Of a stretch of DNA of 64,000 nt, positions 16,055 to 23,650 are shown in pieces. Every line of letters begins with the position of its first letter. Position 1 is the stretch's first letter. Source of the DNA: Caldatribacterium sp964426875 (GTDB lineage: Bacteria > Atribacterota > Atribacteria > Atribacterales > Caldatribacteriaceae). Below the pieces are notes generated by a model. The model searched no databases. It saw nothing but the letters and a program-made list of their open reading frames with translations, and had not been told where the DNA came from. The stretch lies in the NCBI GenBank assembly GCA_964426875.1, contig CAYRSB010000001.1:229655-293654 (forward strand), in the 5' to 3' direction. A program made the position numbers and the translations under genes.

Positions 16055-17698
16055 ATGCTGTATCGAGCACATGTTCTTGTGGAGATGACCAGTGCTTCGA
16101 TAGCTTTGGGGGCAGCTCAGATTAAAGAGCGTCTGGAACGCGAGATCGAGCGCTTCGGGCTTCTGAACGAAGTGAAGGTTCTCGAGACAGGCAGCTTTGG
16201 AGTGGCCATACCCTCCCCATTTGTGATGGTTTACCCCGATGACGTGGTGTATGCACCAGTACGTGTCCGAGACGTTCGGAGGATCGTGGAGGAACACCTT
16301 CTTAAGGGGAGGGTGGTGAAGGACCTGGTCTTTGAGGGTGAAAGAAGAGGTGTGGTGGCCTTTACACCTTCCTCCCCTCTCAAAAAGGAGAAACGGGTAG
16401 TTTTGAGAAACAGTGGTCTCATCGATCCTCTCAACATTGAGGAGTACATTGCCCGTGACGGTTACATGGCTCTGGCCAGGGTCCTTACGGAGATGACTCC
16501 GGAAGAGGTCATAGAAGTTGTGAAACGTTCTGGACTTCAGGGTCGGGGAGGAGCCGGCTTCCCTACCGGGCTCAAGTGGGAGTTCACAAGAAAGACAGAA
16601 GGGGAAGAAAAGTACATTGTGTGCAATGCCGATGAGGGGGAACCTGGCACGTTTAAGGATCGTCTTATTCTTGAAGGAGACCCCCACTCTATCCTCGAGG
16701 CCATGGCCATTGCCGGTTATGCTGTAGGAGCTCAGGAAGGTTATATTTATGTCCGAGCGGAATATCCTCAAAGCATAAAGCACCTTGAAGTTGCCATTGC
16801 CCAAGCCAAAGAAAGAGGGCTTTTAGGTGAGCGGATTCTCGGAACACCCTTCTCTTTTGATATCAAGATACGAGAAGGGGCCGGTGCTTATGTCTGCGGC
16901 GAAGAGACGGCCCTTCTTGAGTCTATAGAGGGAAAAAGGGGGGAGCCGCGTGTCAAGCCTCCCTATCCCCCCCAAAAGGGTCTCTGGAACAGGCCTACAG
17001 TCATCAATAACGTCGAAACCCTGGCCAACATTCCTCCCATCATTCTCAATGGTCCTGAGTGGTTTAAAAATATTGGTACTCCTACTTGCCCGGGAACCAA
17101 GGTTTTCACCCTTACGGGGAATGTTAACAACCTTGGCCTTGTTGAGGTACCTATGGGGATAACCCTACGGGAGTTAGTATTTGAGATTGGTGGGGGAGTA
17201 GAAGGCGGGCATGGATTGAAGTTGGTACAGACTGGCGGCCCATCGGGAGGAACAATGACTCCCGACCTTCTTGACATTCCTATGGCTTTTGATACCCTTT
17301 CAAAGTACAACTCTGCCTTAGGTTCAGGAGCTCTCACCGTCATTGACGATACCCACTGCATCGTGGATGTGGTGAAAAATTTTGCCGAATTCTTTCTCCA
17401 TGAATCCTGTGGAAAGTGTACGCCTTGTCGGTTGGGGAATAGGCGAATTGTTGATATTCTTGAACGTATAACCGTAGGTATGGGAACGATGGAGGATTTG
17501 GAGAAGCTTCAGTACCTTGGACAGCATATGAAGAATACTTCATTTTGTGGTCTTGGACAGGCGGCTCCCAATCCTCTTTTGAGGTGTCTTGAGTTCTTCA
17601 GGGACGAGTTTGAGGTCCACGTACGTGAAAGGTGCTGTCCTGTGGGAATTTGCGCAATGCGACTGAAGACTCAGCCGAAGAAAGCCGTGAGGACATGA
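16055..17698 (+). CDS. hydB: HydB-like NuoF subunit lacking its peripheral Fe-S sites
   Basis: A 547-residue FMN/NAD(H) subunit. The NuoF core is intact: GRGGAGFPTGLKWE, NADEGEPGTFKDR, VCGEETALLESIEGKRG, SLBB and ESCGKCTPCRLG. Two things differ from characterised HydB. The N-terminal thioredoxin-like domain has lost all four cysteines (positions aligned with C11, C16, C48 and C52 of the upstream fusion read E, S, S, A). The chain stops soon after CCPVGIC, so the C-terminal two-cluster ferredoxin domain is missing. I use the ATG at 16055, 6 bases after GAGGAGGT, over the GTG at 16052. It can still oxidise or reduce NAD(H); whether it bifurcates is doubtful without help from neighbours. Confidence 0.9.
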   Translation: MLYRAHVLVEMTSASIALGAAQIKERLEREIERFGLLNEVKVLETGSFGVAIPSPFVMVYPDDVVYAPVRVRDVRRIVEEHLLKGRVVKDLVFEGERRGVVAFTPSSPLKKEKRVVLRNSGLIDPLNIEEYIARDGYMALARVLTEMTPEEVIEVVKRSGLQGRGGAGFPTGLKWEFTRKTEGEEKYIVCNADEGEPGTFKDRLILEGDPHSILEAMAIAGYAVGAQEGYIYVRAEYPQSIKHLEVAIAQAKERGLLGERILGTPFSFDIKIREGAGAYVCGEETALLESIEGKRGEPRVKPPYPPQKGLWNRPTVINNVETLANIPPIILNGPEWFKNIGTPTCPGTKVFTLTGNVNNLGLVEVPMGITLRELVFEIGGGVEGGHGLKLVQTGGPSGGTMTPDLLDIPMAFDTLSKYNSALGSGALTVIDDTHCIVDVVKNFAEFFLHESCGKCTPCRLGNRRIVDILERITVGMGTMEDLEKLQYLGQHMKNTSFCGLGQAAPNPLLRCLEFFRDEFEVHVRERCCPVGICAMRLKTQPKKAVRT

Positions 17699-17716
17699 CG
17701 AAGGAGTGAGGGGCAA

Positions 17717-19483
17717 ATGGCGAAGACAACAGAGGAACTTAAAGAAAAAGCCAAGGCCGTTTCTCTCGTCACCATCTATCTTGATGGTCGGGAAGTAAGG
17801 GTTCCGGGAGGAGTCACATTACTTGAGGCCTGCCAAATGGAGGGCCTTCATATTCCTACCCTCTGTTATATGGAGGGCTTGAGCTCCTGGGGAGGTTGCC
17901 GCATCTGCGTGGTGGAAGTAGAAGGTCAGCCAAACCTTATGGCGTCTTGTGTTACCCCGGTGAGGGAAGGCATGAAGGTTTGGACTTCTTCAAAGAAAGT
18001 CCGAGAAGCTCGTAGGACAAACCTTGAACTTCTCCTCTCTAATCATCCCCTGGATTGTCAACTCTGTGACCGTAATGGTCTGTGTGAGTTGCAGGAGCTT
18101 GCGTACCAGTTCGGAGTGCGAGAGATTCGTTTCCAGGGGGAGCGAAAGACGTACGAGGTTGATCGAAACAGCCCCTCGATAAAAAGGGACCCTAACCGGT
18201 GCATTCTCTGCGGTCGTTGTGTCCGTACCTGTCGGGAAATTCAGACGGTATGTGCTATAGACTTTGCCAATCGTGGTTTTGACACCATTATCAGTCCTTC
18301 TCTTGGTCTTCCCCTTGGGGAGAGTGTTTGTGTGAACTGCGGCCAATGTATCCTTGCCTGCCCTACGGGAGCACTCTCTGAAGTGAGTCATGTGGAGATG
18401 GTCTGGGAGGCCATTAATGATTTGGAGAAGTTTGTCATCCTGCAGACAGCCCCAGCGGTCCGAGTAAGTATTGGGGAGCCTTTTGGATTGCCCCCGGGGA
18501 CGATAACCACCGGGAAGATGGTGGCTGCCTTTAGGAGACTTGGCTTTGACCGAGTGTTTGATACGAACTTTGCTGCCGATCTCACCATCATTGAGGAAGG
18601 TCATGAGTTTATTGCCCGTCTGAAGCAGGGAGGCAAACTTCCTCTCATAACTTCCTGTAGCCCGGGATGGATTAAATTCATGGAGCACTTTTATCCTGAG
18701 CTCATGGAGAATGTTTCAAGCTGTAAATCTCCGCAGCAGATGTTTGGAGCGGTGGCAAAGACCTACTATGCCCGGAAGATGGGGATCGATCCCAAGGATA
18801 TGATAGTTGTCTCCATTATGCCCTGTACTGCCAAGAAGTTTGAGTGCCAGCGGGATGAAATGTGTTCCAGTGGTTTCCGGGATGTTGACTTCTCTCTGAC
18901 TACGAGAGAAGCAGCCCGAATGTTAAGGGAAAAGGGTATTGACCTTAAGGAAATGCCGGAAGAGGATTTCGACGATCCTCTTGGCATCTCTACCGGTGCA
19001 GCGGCGGTGTTTGGAGCAACTGGTGGAGTAATGGAAGCAGCCCTTCGCTCGGTTTACGAAATCCTTACCGGACGAACCCTTGAGCAGCTTGATTTTTACA
19101 GCGTACGGGGTATGGATGGAGTGAAAGAGGCGATGGTGGATATAAACGGTATGGAAGTCCACGTTGCCGTTGCTCACGGTCTTGGGAATGCTCGCAAAGT
19201 CCTTGACCAGGTTAAGGCGGGTCGTTCCAAGTACCATTTTATTGAAATCATGGCTTGTCCCGGCGGGTGCATTGGTGGCGGAGGGCAGCCAATCCCTACA
19301 AATCTTGAAATTCGCACCAGACGTATTGAGGCCATTTACCAGGTCGATCGAAACCTTCCTCTGCGCAAGTCTCACGAAAATCCGGCCATTCGGCGTCTCT
19401 ATGAGGAGTTTCTGGGTGAACCAAATGGAGAAAAAGCTCATCATCTCTTGCACACCCACTACATCCCCCGGGAACGGATGTGA
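17717..19483 (+). CDS. hydA: HydA, catalytic [FeFe] hydrogenase
   Basis: A 588-residue M3-type (group A3-like) cytosolic hydrogenase. N-terminal clusters: plant-type [2Fe-2S] (LCYMEGLSSWGGCRIC), the NuoG-like His-Cys3 site (HPLDCQLCDRNGLC), then two [4Fe-4S] motifs (CILCGRCVRTC and CVNCGQCILACP). The H-cluster domain has all three signatures: TSCSPGW near 311, MPCTAKK near 368 and ACPGGCIGGGGQ near 514. It should make or consume H2. Unlike Thermotoga maritima HydA it lacks a C-terminal [2Fe-2S] extension. Last gene of the redox operon. The maturases HydE, HydF and HydG are not in the window. Confidence 0.96.
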   Translation: MAKTTEELKEKAKAVSLVTIYLDGREVRVPGGVTLLEACQMEGLHIPTLCYMEGLSSWGGCRICVVEVEGQPNLMASCVTPVREGMKVWTSSKKVREARRTNLELLLSNHPLDCQLCDRNGLCELQELAYQFGVREIRFQGERKTYEVDRNSPSIKRDPNRCILCGRCVRTCREIQTVCAIDFANRGFDTIISPSLGLPLGESVCVNCGQCILACPTGALSEVSHVEMVWEAINDLEKFVILQTAPAVRVSIGEPFGLPPGTITTGKMVAAFRRLGFDRVFDTNFAADLTIIEEGHEFIARLKQGGKLPLITSCSPGWIKFMEHFYPELMENVSSCKSPQQMFGAVAKTYYARKMGIDPKDMIVVSIMPCTAKKFECQRDEMCSSGFRDVDFSLTTREAARMLREKGIDLKEMPEEDFDDPLGISTGAAAVFGATGGVMEAALRSVYEILTGRTLEQLDFYSVRGMDGVKEAMVDINGMEVHVAVAHGLGNARKVLDQVKAGRSKYHFIEIMACPGGCIGGGGQPIPTNLEIRTRRIEAIYQVDRNLPLRKSHENPAIRRLYEEFLGEPNGEKAHHLLHTHYIPRERM

Positions 19484-19496
19484 TGCTTTTCAGGGA

Positions 19497-19913
19497 ATGG
19501 GGGATTTTCTCTTAGCCCTCGACCCCGGGAAAGAGAAGGTGGGGGTGGCAGTACTGAAAAGAGACGGGAGTATAGCCTTTAAGGCTGTACTCCCTACTAC
19601 AAGCTTAGAGGAGGTGCTCTCCGAGCTTCGAAGTCGGTATGCTTTTTCTGAAGCAGTGGTTGGAGAAAGTACGGGGAAGGCGGGTATGGCGGTTCTCCTT
19701 GATAGGATGGGGATAGAAATCCACTGGGTGAACGAGTGGAGAAGTTCTGAAGAAGCCTGGAAGGTATACCTCAAGGAGTGTTGTACCGGGAAGTGGCAAA
19801 AGCTCAAGGCACTTTTTACCTTCCTTTTCTCTTCTCGGGCATATGATGACTGGCAGGCAGTCGTTCTGGGGAGAAGGTTCCTTCACATAAGGGATGAATC
19901 TCATGGAAGATGA
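19497..19913 (+). CDS. YqgF/RuvX-like RNase H-fold protein
   Basis: A 138-residue protein beginning FLLALDPGKEKVGVAVL, the first strand of an RNase H fold with a catalytic-type Asp, and carrying GESTGKAGMAVLLDR, VNEWRSSEEA and YDDWQAVVLG. The arrangement is closest to the YqgF-like proteins proposed to process the 5' end of pre-16S rRNA. The WxxEW-type strand in place of the usual DER motif and the D-D pair near the end suggest a divergent active site. The start is ATG 19497, 13 bases after hydA; the ribosome site (CAGGGA) is weak. It overlaps the AMMECR1 gene by 11 bases. Confidence 0.65.
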   Translation: MGDFLLALDPGKEKVGVAVLKRDGSIAFKAVLPTTSLEEVLSELRSRYAFSEAVVGESTGKAGMAVLLDRMGIEIHWVNEWRSSEEAWKVYLKECCTGKWQKLKALFTFLFSSRAYDDWQAVVLGRRFLHIRDESHGR

Positions 19914-20445
19914 GGAGAGGTTTGGTGAAGAGGTTGTTCGTCTAGCCAGAGAAGCCATCACGCATTATCTGAGGACGGGAGAATACCTTTCTGTTCCTTC
20001 CTTTCTTCATCCTCGTTTCTACAGCGAGCGGCGAGGAGTCTTTGTTTCTCTCAAAAAGGGGAAATCCCTTCGGGGATGCATAGGTACGTATTTGCCTCAG
20101 TGTAGAAATCTGGCAGAAGAGGTTATTCGTAACGCGGTGAGCTCTGCCACCCATGACCCTCGTTTTCCATCGGTTACCCTCAAGGAGCTTGAGGAAATAT
20201 CTATTTCAGTAGATGTCCTCAGTCCTCCTGAAGTTGTAAGGGATCTGAAAACTCTTGACCCGAAAAGGTATGGAGTCATCGTGGAAAGTGGCTGGAAAAG
20301 GGGACTTTTGCTTCCGGACATTGAGGGGGTGGATACGGTGGAGGACCAAATCCGCATCGCTTCCGCCAAGGCCGGCATTTTACCCCACGAATCCGTCACG
20401 GTATATCGTTTTACAGTTGAGCGATACCGAGAGAAACCATCATGA
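19903..20445 (+). CDS. AMMECR1-domain protein (AmmeMemoRadiSam system protein A)
   Basis: A 180-residue AMMECR1 protein; the start at 19903 is preferred because AAGGGATGA is correctly spaced, an in-frame ATG at 19894 being too close to it. Family signatures: LRGCIGTY and VSSATHDPRFPSV, then LLPDIEGVDTVEDQI. The domain is conserved from archaea to humans, with no proven biochemical role; in bacteria it is usually encoded with a Memo-like protein and a radical SAM enzyme. Here the radical SAM gene follows with a 4-base overlap, and Memo is absent from the window. Confidence 0.9.
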   Translation: MEDEERFGEEVVRLAREAITHYLRTGEYLSVPSFLHPRFYSERRGVFVSLKKGKSLRGCIGTYLPQCRNLAEEVIRNAVSSATHDPRFPSVTLKELEEISISVDVLSPPEVVRDLKTLDPKRYGVIVESGWKRGLLLPDIEGVDTVEDQIRIASAKAGILPHESVTVYRFTVERYREKPS

Positions 20446-21437
20446 GGGAGGCCAAGTTTTTCGAAAAAAATGGACCAAGTACTGTTCGGTGTCTTCTCTG
20501 TCCTCACCGTTGTCTCATTGAGGAAGGGAAAACGGGCTTATGCCGTGTACGAAAAAACGCAGGCGGAAAGCTTTATGCTCTCACCTATGGGAAGGTTACC
20601 TCTGTGGCTCTCGATCCAGTGGAGAAAAAGCCCCTGTACCACTTTTACCCCGGTCGGGAAATTCTCTCGGTGGGAAGTGTGGGGTGCAATTTCCGTTGTC
20701 CCTTCTGTCAGAACTGGCATATCTCTCAAGTGGGTCCCGGGGAGTATAGGCTCCACGAGGTTACTCCAGAAGCCCTTCTTGAGGTTGCCAGAGGAGAGAA
20801 TTCTATAGGTATATCCTTCACCTACAATGAACCTTTCATATGGTGGGAGTTCGTGTACGACGTGGCGTCACTTTTCCGTTCTCATGGATTGAAAAACGTC
20901 TTGGTGACCAATGGGTATGTGGCGGAGGAGCCTCTTCGGGAACTCCTCCCTTTCATTGACGCCATGAATATCGATATGAAGTCTTCCGACGAAGAATTCT
21001 ATCACCGTTACTGCCGGGCAAGACTTTCACCGGTTCTTTCCACTGTTGAAATCTCCCTTAAGGCTGGAGTCCATGTGGAACTTACTCATCTTGTAGTTAC
21101 CGGGCTCAACGATACTTTAGAAGGGGTGCGAAAACTCGTGGACTGGATATTTTGTCTCTCCCCCTCCATACCTCTTCATATCTCTCGTTACTTTCCGGCC
21201 TATGAACTTCACAACCCTCCTACATCCATTTCTTTTCTCGAGGAAGCCTTCCAGATGGCGCGAGAGAAGCTCCTCTTCGTCTATCTTGGAAATGTGTGGG
21301 ATGATGAAAAGAGTTCTACTTTTTGCCCCTCGTGTGGGAAACTCGTGGTGGCACGACGAGGATACACTGTGCAAGTTTTGGGTCTTGATGGTTCGCGATG
21401 CCGTTTCTGTGGGAATACCCTTCCCTTCGTTCTCTGA
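20442..21437 (+). CDS. AmmeMemoRadiSam system radical SAM enzyme
   Basis: A 331-residue radical SAM protein. The [4Fe-4S]/SAM site is CNFRCPFCQ (about 87-95). An N-terminal zinc or Fe-S type motif (RCLLCPHRC, GLCRVR) and C-terminal cysteines (FCPSCGK and CRFCGN) frame the barrel, as in PflA-like members of the AmmeMemoRadiSam group. Substrate is unknown; protein or RNA modification with AMMECR1 is speculative. The start overlaps the AMMECR1 stop (ATGA). Its 3' end overlaps apbE by 40 bases. Confidence 0.88.
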   Translation: MREAKFFEKNGPSTVRCLLCPHRCLIEEGKTGLCRVRKNAGGKLYALTYGKVTSVALDPVEKKPLYHFYPGREILSVGSVGCNFRCPFCQNWHISQVGPGEYRLHEVTPEALLEVARGENSIGISFTYNEPFIWWEFVYDVASLFRSHGLKNVLVTNGYVAEEPLRELLPFIDAMNIDMKSSDEEFYHRYCRARLSPVLSTVEISLKAGVHVELTHLVVTGLNDTLEGVRKLVDWIFCLSPSIPLHISRYFPAYELHNPPTSISFLEEAFQMAREKLLFVYLGNVWDDEKSSTFCPSCGKLVVARRGYTVQVLGLDGSRCRFCGNTLPFVL

Positions 21438-22393
21438 AGAAGTGGTTCCCCCTTATAGGGATTTTCTCTCTTCTCTTCCTTTTCCACTTTGGAGCAACTC
21501 CTGCCGAGAAAACCTTCTTCGGATTTGACACCTTCATCACCGTTAAACTTCCTCAGAGGCATGCCAGGCACCTTGAGGCGATTGAGAAACTGATCCACCA
21601 CTATGACCGTCTTTGGAATCGCTTTTCTCCGGAGAGTCTTGTTTTTCAGATTAATACCTCCTCTTCTTGGGTGGAAGTGGACGACGACACCTTCCATCTT
21701 CTGAAAGAAGTTATGTCGCTGTCACGGGATACTGAGGGAATGTTCTGCCCCCTTGTAGGAGGTCTCGTGGACCTTTGGGGTTTTACAACTCATCCCAAGG
21801 CGCCCGAAGCTTCTGAGATTACTGCAGAACTCCGTCGCATCCATGAAAGTACTATAATGCTTGATGAGAAGAGAAGAGCCGTTCTGCTCCTTGGAGGAGC
21901 CAAGCTCGATCTTGGAGGTGTTGCCAAGGGTTATCTCGTGGACCTTCTTGCTCGCTTCCTCAAGGAACAGAATGTGGAATGGTTTCTCATTAACGCGGGG
22001 GGAACAGTTCTGGGGGAGGGGAGAGCGTGGAGTGTGGGTATTTTACATCCCCAGGGAGAAAAATTGATGGGAAAAGTCGTTGTTAGAGGGCTTTGTGTCT
22101 CCACATCGGCCGGTTCCTTTCGGTTCTTTGAGGAGGGTGGTAAGCGTTACCACCATATCTTTAACCCCTTTACTGGGTACCCCGGTTCGGTGTTCCAAAG
22201 TGTCACGGTGGTGGCTCAAGGTGGTCTTCTGGCCGACGCGCTCTCTACCGCGATTATGGCGGGGGATTTTTCCTCTCTCGAGAGGATAATCGGGCGTTTC
22301 CCCAAGGTATACGTTTTTGCTCTCCAAAGGGACGGGAAGGTGTGCATGTATCCTGCGGAACAAAACGTTTTTGAGGTGACGGATGAGGAGTAG
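21398..22393 (+). CDS. apbE: FAD:protein FMN transferase
   Basis: An ApbE-family enzyme of 331 residues that moves FMN from FAD to a Thr of a target protein outside the membrane. The N-terminal hydrophobic segment (WFPLIGIFSLLFLFHFG) anchors or exports it; there is no lipobox Cys. Family motifs: GFDTFITVKL, NRFSPESLVFQIN, KLDLGGVAKGYLVD, FLINAGGTVLGEG and HIFNPFTGYPG. Typical clients are NqrB/NqrC and RnfD/RnfG subunits, none of which is in the window. It overlaps the radical SAM gene by 40 bases and mreC by 11. Confidence 0.93.
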   Translation: MPFLWEYPSLRSLKKWFPLIGIFSLLFLFHFGATPAEKTFFGFDTFITVKLPQRHARHLEAIEKLIHHYDRLWNRFSPESLVFQINTSSSWVEVDDDTFHLLKEVMSLSRDTEGMFCPLVGGLVDLWGFTTHPKAPEASEITAELRRIHESTIMLDEKRRAVLLLGGAKLDLGGVAKGYLVDLLARFLKEQNVEWFLINAGGTVLGEGRAWSVGILHPQGEKLMGKVVVRGLCVSTSAGSFRFFEEGGKRYHHIFNPFTGYPGSVFQSVTVVAQGGLLADALSTAIMAGDFSSLERIIGRFPKVYVFALQRDGKVCMYPAEQNVFEVTDEE

Positions 22394-23168
22394 GGTGATC
22401 CTCTTTGCCGTCTTGATTGTGGTTGCCTTTCAGGTTGTGGTTTTCGTGACCCGCATCCCACAAGCAGGGGAAGTCAAGGGTCTTAGAGTCATTGCCCTCC
22501 CTTTCTATCGGGGAGGGTTGATAGTGTATCGTTTTTTCCGTGCACAGCTTACCCTGCTCAGGGAGAAAGAGGCTCTCATTGCCGAGAACAAGCGCCTTAG
22601 AGAAGAGCTTGGAAAAGCGCAAGGAGAAAATGTGCTTTTGCGGGAAAGCCTTGAGCACCTCAAGATGGAGGTAGAGGCGGTGAAAATTGAGCGTTATTTT
22701 TCTTTCGAGGTTATCCCCGCACAGGTCATAGGGCGGGATCCCTATGACTGGCTTGGGATGGTGGTCATCGATCGAGGGAGGGAAGAAGGGGTTTCTGAAG
22801 GACTGGCGGTGGTAACGTACCAGGGCATGGTAGGCCGGGTGGAAAGAGTCTATCCCCATTATGCTGAAGTGCAGCTTCTTCTCAGTCCCTCTCTGGCTTT
22901 GGGGGTTCTCATTCAAAGGACAAGAGATCTCGGGGTTCTGATGGGGGATGGCCAAGGGTTGTGCGTTGTGCAATACGTTTCTCGCCTTTCCCAGGTTCAA
23001 GAAGGTGATGTGGTTATAACCTCCGGGTTAGGAGGGAAAATCCCCCGTGGAGTTGTAGTGGGAAGAGTGAGAGAGGTGAAGGAAGGGGATGGTGACCTCT
23101 TTAAGGAAATCGTGGTGGAGCCAACTTGTGATTTTTCGCTTCTCGGCAGGGTGTTTGTCATCCAATGA
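22383..23168 (+). CDS. mreC: Rod shape-determining protein MreC
   Basis: A 261-residue bitopic protein of the elongasome. One N-terminal membrane helix (VILFAVLIVVAFQVVVFV), a coiled coil (about 55-100, LLREKEALIAENKRLREEL), then the beta-barrel domain with VIGRDPYDWLGMVVIDRG and GLGGKIPRGVVVGRV. It links PBP2/RodA to the cytoskeleton. mreB is not directly upstream as is usual; apbE takes that place. The stop overlaps mreD by 4 bases. Confidence 0.93.
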   Translation: MRSRVILFAVLIVVAFQVVVFVTRIPQAGEVKGLRVIALPFYRGGLIVYRFFRAQLTLLREKEALIAENKRLREELGKAQGENVLLRESLEHLKMEVEAVKIERYFSFEVIPAQVIGRDPYDWLGMVVIDRGREEGVSEGLAVVTYQGMVGRVERVYPHYAEVQLLLSPSLALGVLIQRTRDLGVLMGDGQGLCVVQYVSRLSQVQEGDVVITSGLGGKIPRGVVVGRVREVKEGDGDLFKEIVVEPTCDFSLLGRVFVIQ

Positions 23169-23650
23169 CCATAAGAGATGACGTCTTTCTGGGAATCTTT
23201 GCCTTTCTATTGCAGTTTTTAAGCGGTGTCTTTTTAGCTCTCTTGAATCCCCTCTTTGCCTATACTAACTTTTTCTTGCCGGTAGGGGTACTCTTTCTTT
23301 CCGACAAAGAACGTTTCTTTCTTCGCATGGTTGTGCTTTTTGGATTAGCAGGATGCTTAGATTTTCTCTCTTTCTCCCCTTTCGGCTTCTGGTTTTTCCG
23401 AATGGCTCTTCTTGTGGGAGGTACCTTTTTGTGGATTGAGGTCTTCTCTCCCAGTTTTTTTTCTCTCGGGCTTTTTCTCTTGATATATCCTTTTGTGGAA
23501 CTTCTCCTTGAAGTTGTGGTTTTACGCTTTGTGCATCCTGAAAGCTTTCTTTCCTTCCCTGTCTTAGGGGGGAAAGTTCTCAGTGCCTTTTTGGGTCTTT
23601 TCCTTTTCCGTCTCTGGTCCGAATGGTGGAGAAAAGAAGATGTGGAATGA
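23165..23650 (+). CDS. mreD: MreD-like membrane protein
   Basis: A 161-residue, very hydrophobic protein with about five membrane segments. Sequence identity to known MreD is not obvious by eye, but size, topology and position between mreC and PBP2 make the assignment good. It begins in an ATGA overlap with mreC and overlaps the PBP2 gene by 11 bases. Confidence 0.8.
   Translation: MTIRDDVFLGIFAFLLQFLSGVFLALLNPLFAYTNFFLPVGVLFLSDKERFFLRMVVLFGLAGCLDFLSFSPFGFWFFRMALLVGGTFLWIEVFSPSFFSLGLFLLIYPFVELLLEVVVLRFVHPESFLSFPVLGGKVLSAFLGLFLFRLWSEWWRKEDVE

Noticed and set aside
15140..16804. Long open frame of 554 codons on the - strand
   Set aside because: It lies wholly opposite the fusion gene, hydC and hydB, has a low-complexity His/Ser/Leu-rich product with no domain, and arises from the codon bias of the + strand genes. 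The same holds for 12590-13702 and 8579-9610 on the - strand.
20442..21437. Pyruvate formate-lyase activating enzyme
   Set aside because: The fold is related, but the N- and C-terminal cysteine motifs and the adjacent AMMECR1 gene fit the AmmeMemoRadiSam enzyme, and no pflB is near.
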